64,000 nt of DNA from assembly GCA_963921935.1 (NCBI GenBank), contig OY998179.1:61548222-61612221 (forward strand), written 5' to 3'. Below the pieces are notes generated by a model, which made no database searches, was not told where the DNA came from, and was given only the letters and a program-made list of their open reading frames with translations. Shown here piece after piece: positions 43,241 to 53,326 of the stretch (positions are counted from its first letter, which is position 1; every line of letters starts with the position of its first letter). Made by a program: the position numbers and the translations under genes. The stretch comes from Galeruca laticollis (lineage: Eukaryota; Arthropoda; Insecta; Coleoptera; Chrysomelidae).

Positions 43241-44381
43241 AAGTAAGTATCAATGTTAAAAGCAAAGTGACACGTTATAATAAGTGTATATTTGTAATAG
43301 AGCCTAAGGAACTTCTAGTAGTGAGAAAATACCTTTGTTTTAAAATAAAAATTAGTAAAATTATGTCAGAACAAAATTGCTCATTGATAGGAAACGATCA
43401 GATTGAAATTTCAAGAAAAATCCCACAAGGGATAATTGCTGACATTATTAGAATGCTTCATTTTTAATTATAACTACTCGTTTTTAAATTTTTCCATAAA
43501 CACGAAAAAATCTATGACTGCCATCTGTGAAAAAAAAATGAATTATGATGTGAGAAGTGGCTAGAAATCTAGAATTGAATTCAATTTTCATGTACGACTT
43601 ATAGATGGCGGAACTGTTATTTGATATCATTTAACCTATGGGTAAAAGTCGTATTTGTAAATTACAAAAATGGATCAAAACAAACAAAATGGAATTGCGT
43701 GTTCGCAAAATTTACTAAATTACTTTTCATCATAGTATAGCTCCGCCATCTAAAAAATGACATTGTAAGAAAAATAATAGAAACTTATAATAATTACGGC
43801 GGTAACATTTCGACTACAAAAATATAGATGGCGCAACTGACATTAAATGAGGTGAAATTGAAAATTAAGTTAAATAACATTTAAAAAACTGAATAAAATG
43901 AAATTGAATAAGCTATTTAGATAATAGCAACATAATGGTTAGTTTATGTCATCTTTCATAGGAGAATATATAAAAAAGTGACTATTGTGAAGGAGTCTAA
44001 AAAAGTTGTAATTCCAACAGCTAATTTTTTAGGTATCAAGCGTAAATGGCGCAACTAAATGAAAATAAACAAGTACACAGTTTGGCCTGGTGTTAACAAA
44101 AAATTGTGGTCCACACCAAAGATAATCTTAACAATGGAAATATGAATCAGATTTCAAATTAATCAAAATTCAATCCAAACCAAATTTTGTATAACAGTTT
44201 TTAATAAAGCAGAGATACTGAAAAAGTTTTTAGTGTACTGAAAAGTTGGCATTAGGGATATAAAAGCTACACTTTGATTCTATAGAATATGCTTAGAATA
44301 TCTTGGAGACTTTTCCAACTACAGCCTCAAACCTGTTTTATCACACAACGGGAATCAGAGATCTTCTATATCAGGGATATA
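43241..44381. other. Non-coding DNA with repeated TAGATGGCGCAACT-type motif
   Basis: No gene. Variants of AGATGGCGCAACT occur at about 43602, 43742 (reverse), 43825 and 44045, and again just inside the palindromic element at about 44415. Confidence 0.45.
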
Positions 44382-44664
44382 CTAGGTCATCCCTGGCTCG
44401 CTGTTTCCAATTTTCGCAACTAGATGGCACTGATGTCGTTGGCGGGTGATTCAAATGGAGCGCTGGTGTCTTGTGACATCATATAGGTAAGAAAACCACA
44501 TTACTTAACTTTAAACGAATCTGTTTCCACGACCCCCACCTCTTCTCTCAATCAAGAAAAGTATCCTGTTCCATCCTAAGAAGTCCTAACATATCAAACC
44601 CAACGAAAACAGAAACACAACACTGTTTTTATAATCGTTTTTATTTACAATAATAGCATGTTAA

Positions 44665-44844
44665 CTATAATACAAACAAATACAAATATTTCACACAAAA
44701 TACAACCCTTTTCTTATTTCTATTAGGCGTATGTTTAATTTTATCTATTTTTATCTTAATTCTATAACTTAGGTCTATTTCTGCAAATTCTCTTTCCAAC
44801 CAGTAGTTTGAGCAATAGAAGATTTCCGAATTCTCAAACTTTAA
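44665..44844 (-). pseudogene. C-terminal piece of the unrecognised protein, beyond the mariner insertion
   Basis: Reads FENSEIFYCSNYWLEREFAE, then DLSYRIKIKIDKIKHTPNRN and ends FVL near 44665. The matching part of the right arm is at 48733-48880. It completes the protein interrupted at 46520. Confidence 0.55.
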
Positions 44845-44846
44845 TA

Positions 44847-46518
44847 CAGGGTCTCCCACGACGTTTTGACAGTCCAATTTCTTGAAAACTGTTCATATGA
44901 CATTTATGAAAATTGGCAGATATAAACAGTCGACACTGATGCTTATACTTCTTATAAAATGACTTCCGTTTCTCCTGTCATTTCGGGTCACGTGACCCCA
45001 ACATAATTTTTTTAAATGGGACAACCAGTATAATATTACAATTTTGGATATATAATTCAGAAACAAATTCAACGATACCACATTTGTCATCATTGTATTG
45101 TGTAGTAATGATAATAAGGGCTATTTACTTTCACTAAATATATTAAAGCAATATTTTGCACTCAAAAATTAAGGTGGCTATGAAATAAATAACTATAGTA
45201 GCAACAATATAAGTTCATTCATTATTGTTAGGTGAAGTTTATTCAAGAACTGTCATTAATTATTAGTCGTAATCTTGTGAAGACACTAATAATAAGTAAA
45301 TGATGACTTCAATTTTCACTTACGATTAATTTGTTGACATGCTACTTATTTATGGAAAATGAGGAAAAAACAAAACTCATGCTCAAGGTTTGTATAGAAA
45401 TTGTTTACCTGATAGAGTAACTCCAAGTAAAAATACTTTCGTCTATGTCGAACAAAAGCTAAGAACTGGTTCTTTTACAAGCGGTAAAAATCAAGTTCCT
45501 CGTCAAAAGACCGCTCAGACAGATCCTGAAAGGAGAATAAATTTTATTGCTGAAACGTTCATACAAAGTAATGATGACCCTTTAGAAAAAATATTATGGA
45601 GTGATAAATGGAGGTTTCATAACAATGGTATTATTAATCGCCATTATTATCAATAAGCGAAACCAATTTTCAAACAATATGGGTAATCAATGTTTGGTGC
45701 GGTATATTAAACGGTCGGTTGATTGGTCCCTATTTTTATGAAGGAATATTAACGGGGCAAAGATACTCAGATTTGCTTCAAAATACTCTCTCAGAATTAC
45801 TTCAAGATATTCCCTTACATAAAAGGTAAACAAAGTGATGGTAGCAAGATGGAGCATCCCCACACTTTTTTTGGCCAGTTAGAGAATATCTCGATAACAC
45901 GTTTCCTGAAAAATGGATTGGTCAAAATGGTGCAATTCTGTGGCCACCCCGTTCGCCGGATATTACACCCTTAGATTTCATTCTCTGGGGTTACTTAAAA
46001 GGTCGAGTTTATGCCACATCTCCAATTGATTTAGATGATTTAAAGGATAAAATGAAAGAGGCATGTCGAACCGTAACATACAAAATGATTACAGCAGCAC
46101 TTACAAGAAATCTTACAAGGTTTGAACATTTTGTCAATGTACATGGACATCAATTCGAACATTTTATTTAATTTTTTCAATTACTTGCAAATTCCCTATG
46201 TTAAATTTTTCAATAAAATAATTTATACAGATGTTCATTTAACTGCCCCTATTATCATTACTGAATAATACAATGATGACAAATGTGGTATCGTTGAATT
46301 TATTTTTGAATGATATATCCAAAATGGTAATATTATACCGGTTGTCCCATTTAAAAAATTATGCTGGTGTCACGTGACCCGAAATGACAAGAAGAACGGA
46401 AGTCATTTTATAATAAATATAGGCAGTAGTTTTGACTGTTTATACCTGCCAAATTTCATACATGTCATATAGAGAGTTTTCGAGAAATTCGATTGTCAAA
46501 ACGTCGTGGAACACCCTG
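44847..46518 (+). mobile_element. Tc1/mariner-type element inside the palindromic element's left arm
   Basis: Begins CAGGGTCTCCCACGACG and ends with the reverse complement CGTCGTGGAACACCCTG, each next to TA (44845-44846, 46519-46520). Inverted repeats are long, about 260 bp (44847-45110 and 46255-46518). The right arm of the host palindrome at about 48730 holds the matching empty site with one TA (CTGTAATATGTAACG), so the borders are certain. Confidence 0.92.
45301..46171 (+). pseudogene. Mariner-type transposase, internally deleted
   Basis: The N-terminus (about 45301-45420) resembles the helix-turn-helix region of this group (FVDMLLIYGKCGKN). 45390-45656 gives DRVTPSKNTFVYVEQKL and jumps early to KILWSDKWRFHNNGIINRH, the first Asp block, so part of the linker is missing. 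Frameshifts follow; the remaining blocks are readable: QDGASPHF near 45850 with the second Asp, and LWPPRSPDITPLDFILWG near 45945 with the third. It ends FEHFI at 46171. The group has Asp as third catalytic residue, as in mariner. Confidence 0.8.
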
Positions 46519-46521
46519 TAT

Positions 46522-47206
46522 GTAACGAAGTCTCTCTCTGTGTTTAACTTTCTTTATTGCGGTAATTACCATTTCTGTTCCTTCGGCAATTTCTTCTAAG
46601 CGCTGACAAAGCCTTACTTTAATTCGATCTTTTATCTTCTGAATGGTAATGTTTTTAATTTGGGTCACATCTTCTTGGGTAAAGGGAATATTCTTCCATA
46701 CCTTCATAGAAAATTTTAAATTTTCCATCTTGGCGAATATGTTGCCTTGGTAAGACGTAATACCATTTGTAGTAAATTTTACTAAAGTTTCTTCTGTAGG
46801 CAAACATATTATCTCCATACCATTATTATAAAGTATTGTAATATAACCATCTGCAATAACAGCTTCTCTATTGTTGTAAACACTTAGGAATATATTTTTA
46901 TAGTAACCCTTTAAGAAGTTAACATTTTTTACGCCATTCTTTTCTGCTAATACACCAACATAAGTATATTTGTTTTTATTGTGTATGGTAAACGCTGACA
47001 TCTTATACACACCTGCTGTGTCTAGGTTTGTCCAATGGCTATAAAAATAGTTTTCTAATCTCTCCCTCAATTGTGTTATCTCCTCTTCCTTTTCCAGTAG
47101 ACTTCTATATTTTCGTTTATTGCAGTTGTCTTTTCGAGAAAATCCAACTTTTGTTCTTGGTATCTAGCTCATCCATTTCCTGTTTTCATTTCCTTGTCGA
47201 TGTAAT
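46522..47206 (-). pseudogene. Unrecognised protein of the palindromic element, C-terminal half
   Basis: From a coiled-coil stretch (about 47150-47060; EKEEEITQLRERLENYF) into the 201-codon frame ending at 46465. Readable blocks: AGVYKMSAFTIHNKNKYTYV, LPTEETLVKFTTNGITSYQG, MKVWKNIPFTQEDVTQIK, RLEEIAEGTEMV. The true end continues beyond the mariner insertion at 44877-44665 (KFENSEIFYCSNYWLEREFA). The same segment exists reversed in the right arm (48240-48880). I do not recognise the family. Confidence 0.55.
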
Positions 47207-48100
47207 CTAAGTTTGCGACAGAGGGACAATTTCTTTAATCTTATAAGGTGAAAGTTTGTTTGTTTTCTTAGTTCTCTTCCTTAAAATACGTGCAACCAAA
47301 TTATCTGTAGAGATTAGTTGAGCGTCCTGTATGTCAATACCCTCCGGTTTAGTAGAAAATGGGGTACTAGATCTAGAAAAGTAAGTTTCTCCAGATTTAA
47401 TGTAACACTTTTGTATAATCCGAACATTGTCTCTGTTCTCCTTTTCTTCTACAACTTCTATATGGTTACGAGGAAGACAATTAAAGCTGCATGCAGAGAG
47501 AATGTAATTTATAACCTTCTTTCCGTCGGATTCTTTTGATACATTTATTTCTAATTCCGTCAATGTTCTCGTATTGCTGTTACCCCAATAAACATATTGC
47601 AGTATATTGTTAAACACAAGACAACAGCTGTTCTGTAGACTATCGGTCAACGTTGCCCACATTTTTGCAATCGAAACAGAGTATATTGGAGCATTTTGGA
47701 AGTAGAACTTACTATCTACTGGCAGAATTATGCAATCTTCTAAGGGACTGTAGCCTTCTCCATGGGAATTTCCAATAGAGTAGTTATATTATCATAGCTT
47801 CCAATCTGGTAATACCATGCTTCTTGGCAAATGCAGAAGAGAAAGTTTCTTTTAATCTTGCATCTGGGCAGTTGACGAAATCTATAATATGGTTTCCAAT
47901 GCTCTTGTTAACTCATGGACTGGTTATTTGACAAATAAATTTGTTGTATATTTTAACCCTTGCGTTAGATGTAAGCCATTTAAGGCAATCTATGCCAACT
48001 GTTTGCATTATTTACAATAGCGTTGCACCTTTTCTTGTACTCTCCTTGGATGCAAAAGTTAAATTTGCTCGTTAAATAAATAATCATTTCCTATTTGTTA
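47207..48100 (-). pseudogene. Unrecognised protein of the palindromic element, central part
   Basis: Unique centre of the palindrome. 47662-47207 is an open frame (MWATLTDSLQNSCCLVFNNI; GKKVINYILSACSFNCLPRN; CYIKSGETYFSRSSTPFSTK). Upstream, with frameshifts near 47800 and one TGA, 48010-47806 reads LKWLTSNARVKIYNKFICQI, GNHIIDFVNCPDARLKETFS and KKHGITRLEA. The RVKIYNKF ... GITRLE spacing loosely recalls replication-initiation proteins (Rep type), in which a K.YNK block is followed by a TRLE block. This is weak. The N-terminus is lost at the palindrome junction near 48190. The frame ends close to the coiled-coil part at 47150 and both probably belonged to one protein. Confidence 0.45.
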
Positions 48101-48187
48101 AAGAATTCTGCAAAATCCTGCGTTATGTAAAGTCCGTTAGATAGTAATCTATGTTCGATGACTCATTCTTAGTGATCGATGAGAAAA

Positions 48188-49230
48188 GGGGGAAGAAAGT
48201 TGGATTTTCTCGAAAAGACAACAGCAATAATGGAAGAATATAGAAGTCTATTGGAGAAAGAAGAGAAGATAACTCAATTGAGGGAGAGATTAGAAATCTA
48301 TTTTTAGGCTGGCATAAAAAATGTCAACTTCTTAAAGGGTTACTATACAAATATATTCCTGTGTTTACAACAATAGAGAAGCTCTTACTGCAGATGACAA
48401 TATTACAATACTTTATAATAATGGTATGTTGATAATATGTTTGCCTACGGAAGAAACTTTCGTAACATTTACTACAGACGGTATTACGTCTTACCAAGGC
48501 AACACATTCGCCAAGATAGAAAATTTAAAGTTTTCTATGGAAGTATGGAAGAATATTCCTTTTACCCAAGAGGATATGACCCAAATTAAAAAAACATTAC
48601 CAGGCAGAAGATAAAAGATCGTATTAAATTAAGGCTTTGGCAGCGCTTAGACGAAATTGCCGAAGGAACAGAAATGGTAAATACTGCTATATAGGAAGTT
48701 AAATACAAAGAGAGACTTCGTTACATATTACAGTTTGAGAATTCAGAAATCTTCTATTAATGAAACTACTGGTTGGAAAGGAAATTTGCAGAAATGGACC
48801 TAAGTTATAGAATTAAGGAAAAAATAGATAAAATTAAACATACGCCTAATAGAAATAAGGAAAGGGTTGTATTTTGTGTGTAATATTTGTATTTGTTTGT
48901 ATTATAGCTAACATGCTATTATTGTAAATAAAAACGATTATAAGAATAGTGTTGTGTTTCTGTTTTCGTTGTGTTTGCTATGTTAGGACTTCTTAGGATG
49001 GAACAGGATACTTTTCTTGGTTGAGAGAAGGGGTGGGGGTCGTGAAAACTGCTTCGTTGAAAGTAAAGTAATGTGATTTTCTTATGATGTCACCACACGA
49101 CACCAGAGCCCCATTTGAATCACCCGCCAACGTCAATTTGAATCACCCTCCAACGACACCAGCGCCATCAACGCCATTTAGTGGCAAAAATTGGAAACAG
49201 CGAGCCAACAATGAGCTAGGGATGACCTAG
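48188..49230 (+). repeat. Right inverted arm of the palindromic element
   Basis: Reverse complement of 44382-44844 joined to 46521-47150. It carries a plus-strand copy of the unrecognised protein's C-terminal half, for example at 48426-48614 (LPTEETFVTFTTDGITSYQG; KVWKNIPFTQED in the other copy, EVWKNIPFTQED here), with stops. Confidence 0.85.
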
Positions 49231-49388
49231 TACATCTACTTACCTTGCAAGATCTCAAGAGTTACAACCAAAACCTTTAGTGTGTTTGCGGGTCATATAA
49301 CTCTAATGATATATTTTTAAGCAGCAATAAGGAATAAGATATACATAGTAAAATGAACCCGTTAATGACAGTGACATTGTAATGACAG

Positions 49389-49743
49389 TGTTAAGTTAGT
49401 TAGATATTCTTTTTTATCCTGTTAATTAGTTTGAGGTTAGGTATTCTTCTTTCCCTGTTAAGTAGTTTTAGGTTAGGTATTCTTCTTTCTCTTTGGAGTT
49501 GTCCTATGTCAATTAGGTTGAACAGCAATAGAATCTCGATAATTCTCGACGGTTCGAAATGTTATTCTGGAAGATTGAAACTTAATATATAAGGAGGTGC
49601 GACGTTTGAGAAGGGAAGTTGACAGGAGTGACGGAAGTAAAGTTAAACGATTTAGAGAGAAATTGTAAACGTTATTGAGAGAATTGTAAATTGTATTCCT
49701 TGTTTGTTAATAAACCATTTCAAGAACCCACTATCCTGTTACA
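49389..49743 (+). repeat. 5' LTR of a gypsy element
   Basis: TGTTAAG ... CTGTTACA, 355 bp, followed at once by ATTGGTGTCAGG, a primer-binding-type sequence common after insect gypsy LTRs. TATA box (TTAATATATAAGG, about 49577) and AATAAA (about 49709) mark U3-R-U5. A 30-bp motif (AGTTT.AGGTTAGGTATTCTTCTTTC) is duplicated at 49428-49492. No 3' LTR found. Confidence 0.75.
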
Positions 49744-49778
49744 ATTGGTGTCAGGTATGGGGTTTAGAAGAAACAAGG

Positions 49779-51239
49779 ATGCCTGGAAAGAAATTAAATG
49801 AACTGTTGACTGATGAGCTCAGAAGAGAGCTAGAAGAGCGAGAATTGGAAACCGAAGGTTACAAGACGGTTCTGCTAAAACCATTACGGAAGTATTTTTT
49901 TAAAGAAGGTATTAACATCGAGTCAGTGGAATTCGAAGATCCATTAGACAAGTTATGCCATCAAATATCGACCCAAAGAGACGAGTTAGCCAGTATTCAA
50001 CGACAAATTAGTAAATAGAACAACGAGTTATCCCAGCAAATATCGACCCAGAGTGACGAAGTTGTCCCAGCAAATATCGACCCAGAGATATGAGTTAGCC
50101 AATATTCAACAACAAATTAGTAAACAGAACAACGAGTTACGTCAACATTTATCCAAATGTTGTGATGATTTGCCTGATAAAATAGGCAACCAAAGGACTG
50201 AGCTCATGGAACAATTGTCTCAACCAATTCAAGAAGAACTCACTCGTCGCATGACCGCCCAGCGAGAAGAGGTTACGAATCGAATGCAAGAGCTTACTCG
50301 TCAGAAGACCGTCCAGCGAGAAGAGGTTACGTATCGAACGCAAGAACTCACTCGTCAGATGACCGCCCAGAAAGACGAGGTTGCTGATCGAATGAGGGAA
50401 GAATTGACTCTGCAGATCACTGACGTAACTCAGCAAATGAATGGGTTAAATGCTGAATTAAGAAGGCAACAAGGACCAAGAACTCACCATGGCGAAGAGG
50501 ACGTCAGAGATTCAGCAGACCTCAACCCACCATCAAGCCACCAACTTTTGATGGGAAAACTGCTTGGCCAAATTATTTGAAGCAATTCAATGCTGCGGCT
50601 GGGGCCAACGAATGGGCTTATCCAGAAAAAGCCATATCACTCACCGTGTCACTGTGAGGAGAGGCTTTGGATGTATTGCAGTCTATTCAGGAGGGCGATG
50701 CATGAGAGTTTGAGGCCTTAGTGAGACGACTTGAGATGCGTTATGGTCATACCCATCTGGAGCCGGTCTACAAATCCCAACTTAAGACTCGGAAGCAGAA
50801 AGTCGGGGAGTCAATACAAGAATTCGAGATGGATATCGCTAGGATAGTAAGATGCAACAGAAGACGTATTAGAAATTCTGACAGCCCAAGCGTTAGTCGA
50901 CAGTCTTCGAAATGCAGAGATTCAGCGAGCGGTGCTGCAGGGCGTCCGAAAACCCTGGTGGATGCATTGTCTATTGCATTGGAATTTGAAGCGGTAACGA
51001 AAGCTATACTAGGCCCTGCTCGTGTACGGGGAATAACCAGCCCTGATTTTGTGCCACTAGCGACTGGTAATCATAGCGAATTTAAAGAATTGGTGGAGGA
51101 AGTCTTGAGGGTGGTAGCTTCAAAGAATAGACGGCTAGTGGGATGCTGGGGTTGCGGTGAAATTGGCCACATAAGAAGTGCTTGCCCGCATAACAGACAA
51201 TCCTCAACATCAGGAAAACGAAAACGGTCCGACTCCTAG
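49779..51239 (+). pseudogene. Gypsy gag with SAP-like N-terminus, coiled coil and zinc knuckle
   Basis: ATG 49779 is the first after the LTR. The N-terminus (LLTDELRRELEERELETEGY) fits a SAP motif, seen in several insect gypsy Gag proteins. A long heptad-rich region (49940-50460) consists of tandem variants of QISTQRDELASIQRQIS and TRQMTAQ.EEV..R. The capsid-like part follows a frame change at about 50560 (FEALVRRLEMRYGHTHLEPV; FEMDIARIVR), and 51140-51180 encodes a CX2CX4HX4C knuckle, CWGCGEIGHIRSAC. Stops at 50016 and near 50660 and 50700, plus frameshifts near 50060 and 50860, inactivate it. Confidence 0.8.
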
Positions 51240-51289
51240 AGAGCAACATCGACCCTAGATCATCGAAAAGATCCTCCCATAGTAAAGTT

Positions 51290-51482
51290 GGATACGATCA
51301 AACTACAAACGGGCAGCTTATACATTGACAAGAAATTATACGAATACGACTTTGAAATCGAGCATAGACCTGGTACCAGCAACCAAAATCTAGTTGGCAT
51401 GGTCTCCGTGAAAGGGCATAATGCTGATATGCCCTTTCACGGAGACCATGTCAACTATATTTTCGCAATTGTAGTCGCCTAG
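51290..51482 (+). pseudogene. Gypsy RNase H remnant after a pol deletion
   Basis: EYDFEIEHRPGTSNQNLV is the usual end of the gypsy RNase H domain. It follows gag within 100 bases, so protease, RT and most of RNase H are deleted. The rest of the frame is a fold-back (51393-51455). Confidence 0.65.
51393..51455. repeat. Hairpin, 27-bp arms, 1 mismatch
   Basis: Arms 51393-51419 and 51429-51455 around a 9-base loop (AATGCTGAT); single difference G/A. It sits exactly where the gypsy RNase H similarity stops. Confidence 0.9.
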
Positions 51483-52279
51483 AAAAACACGAAAGGATGT
51501 AGTTGCTTTCTTGAAGATTTAAGCTTATAATCATAGGATCATTCGTCATATCTGTAAGAAAAGCTAATTACTTTAAAAATTCTTGAACTTGCAAATCCAC
51601 TCATATCTCAGATGCTGCACATGTATTGAGCAATACAGATTTACTTTCTTACGGCACACATCTTTCCATGCACCTTCCTGTACTCAACCTCCTTTGTGCA
51701 CTAAAAATTTTACACATGAAACTTCTACTTCCGGCAAAAATTGCTTAAGTTGTCTGTGTAAAGAGACTCTAACTCCACCTCTAATCATATTTATAATCAT
51801 AATCACGAGTTCATAAACCAGATTTTACTGAATTTGTTTCCCACATTAAAGCTCCCTGGTAAATAATACAGCGAATTGTCGGACAAGTATCGCCATTCTC
51901 CCGAAGCAACTCCTCATATTCGGATTTTTTTTATCTGTTAATGCTAGCACCTCGTCTGTTAGAATGACTGAACATCAGATCTTCCGTCATAAATGTATTT
52001 TTTGGTAATTCCAATCAAACACTTCTTAATTGAACTGCCAGGAAAAGGTTTTTTTTGCTTTTGCGGAAAGATTTTATTTTTATTGAATATTAATAATATA
52101 ATTGGTGAAAGCTTCTTTTGATTAGATCATGAAACCTATTACCAAAGACGGCACCCTAGTCTAGACCCATAGGATAATAAATGAATTATAAATAGAGATG
52201 TGATAGTGATGATGATGAGTGAAGTGAAATTAAAAAAAAAAACAGAGACCACATATAATAAGTTCAAAGTCAAAATCCA
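51483..52279. other. Non-coding DNA
   Basis: No gene. Contains a short GATGATGAT run near 52210 before the RT fragment. Confidence 0.4.
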
Positions 52280-53188
52280 AAACCAAGGCTAAGAAGAGTT
52301 GCCGCGTTGTGGTGGAAGCTATAAAAGCTGGCTGCGAGGAACTACTGAAAGTCATAGTCTCACTCTTTAACCTCTGTTTAATGAACGGTGTGATTTCAAC
52401 GAAATGGAATAATGCAGTGACCATTCTAATCCATAAAAAGGGAGATATAACTAATTCAGAAAACTTTAGACCTATTAGCTTACTCTCACACCTCTACAAG
52501 TGGTTTACTAAGATAATATCTAAAATCATACAACGGAAGTTAGAATTTTATCAGCTTCGTGAACAGGCAGGCTTTAGAAGCGGATATGGGGCAAAAGACC
52601 CCTTACAAACAATAAAAACCTTCATCGAAAAATCGATAGAGTACAGTAAACTGCTTGTTTTGATATTTATCGACTTTAAAAAGGCCTTCAATACAGTAGA
52701 ACTCCCAGAAATTTTGTCAGCCCTGCAACAGTGTAGAATAGATTATTGATACGCAAAATTAATAGAACATATATATTCTCGCGCAACCGCTCATATCAAA
52801 ATCCATGAAACAACGAGGAAATAACCGAATAGGACGTGGAATTAGGCAAGGCGATACAATATCTTCTAAACTATTGACTGCAGTATTAGAATACGCTTTC
52901 GAGAAACTCAATTGGGAAGAAAAGGGCATAAACATTGATGGCGAATATTTAAACCATTTGCGATTTGCCGACAACATTGTAATAATTGCTGATAATTGGG
53001 AGATGCCAAAAAGATGATCACCGACTTAAAGCAAGTAATGGAGGACGTTGGCCTAGAAATCAATCTAGAAAAAACTAAATTTATGACAAATCTCGTAACC
53101 AGCAGCAATATAGACATTGACGGAAACGGAATAAACCAAGTATACGAATACAAATACCTAGGCCATGAACTGAGAATCGGTAGAGAAA
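52280..53188 (+). pseudogene. RTE-like LINE, RT fragment
   Basis: RT blocks in order: SLFNLCLMNGVISTKWNNAV, ILIHKKGDITNSENFRPISL, REQAGFRSGYGAKDPLQTIK, IFIDFKKAFNTVELPE (52309-52749); after a frameshift RGIRQGDTISSKLLTAVLEY and LRFADNIVIIAD (52805-53017), with Asn for the second Asp of the active site; then YEYKYLG. The endonuclease and the C-terminus are missing; both ends are abrupt. The right end joins a gypsy zinc knuckle at 53189. Confidence 0.8.
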
Positions 53189-53326
53189 GACTCTGCTTGC
53201 TCTGCCTGTAAGAAAAAAGGACACTGGGCCTCCGTATGTGAATAATCCAAAATCAAACAGTCCAACAGAGATACTATTACATCTGATATAGGAAATCCAA
53301 TTATAGCTGCTTTTCATCCTAGTCTC
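53189..53326 (+). pseudogene. Gypsy element 2, Gag C-terminus with zinc knuckle
   Basis: DSACSACKKKGHWASVC is a CX2CX4HX4C knuckle, followed by a stop and then a frame through IGNPIIAAFHPSLS. The next gypsy sequence (protease) is found after the LOA copy, at 54721, so this is its upstream part. Confidence 0.6.

Larger units (their letters stand above)
44382..49230. mobile_element. Palindromic element with ~1 kb inverted arms, TA-flanked, of unknown type
   Basis: Both ends carry CTAGGTCATCCCT...AGGGATGACCTAG next to TA. The left arm comprises 44382-44844 plus 46521-47150 (split by a mariner-type insertion) and the right arm is 48188-49230 in reverse orientation, each about 1.05 kb with scattered differences, a deletion of roughly 90 bp near 48307 and a small duplication near 49100 in the right arm. 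The central unique part is 47150-48190. Minus-strand coding sequence runs from the centre outwards through the left arm; the right arm repeats only the C-terminal coding part. This looks like an inverted duplication of one end of a longer element whose other end is missing. Confidence 0.75.
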
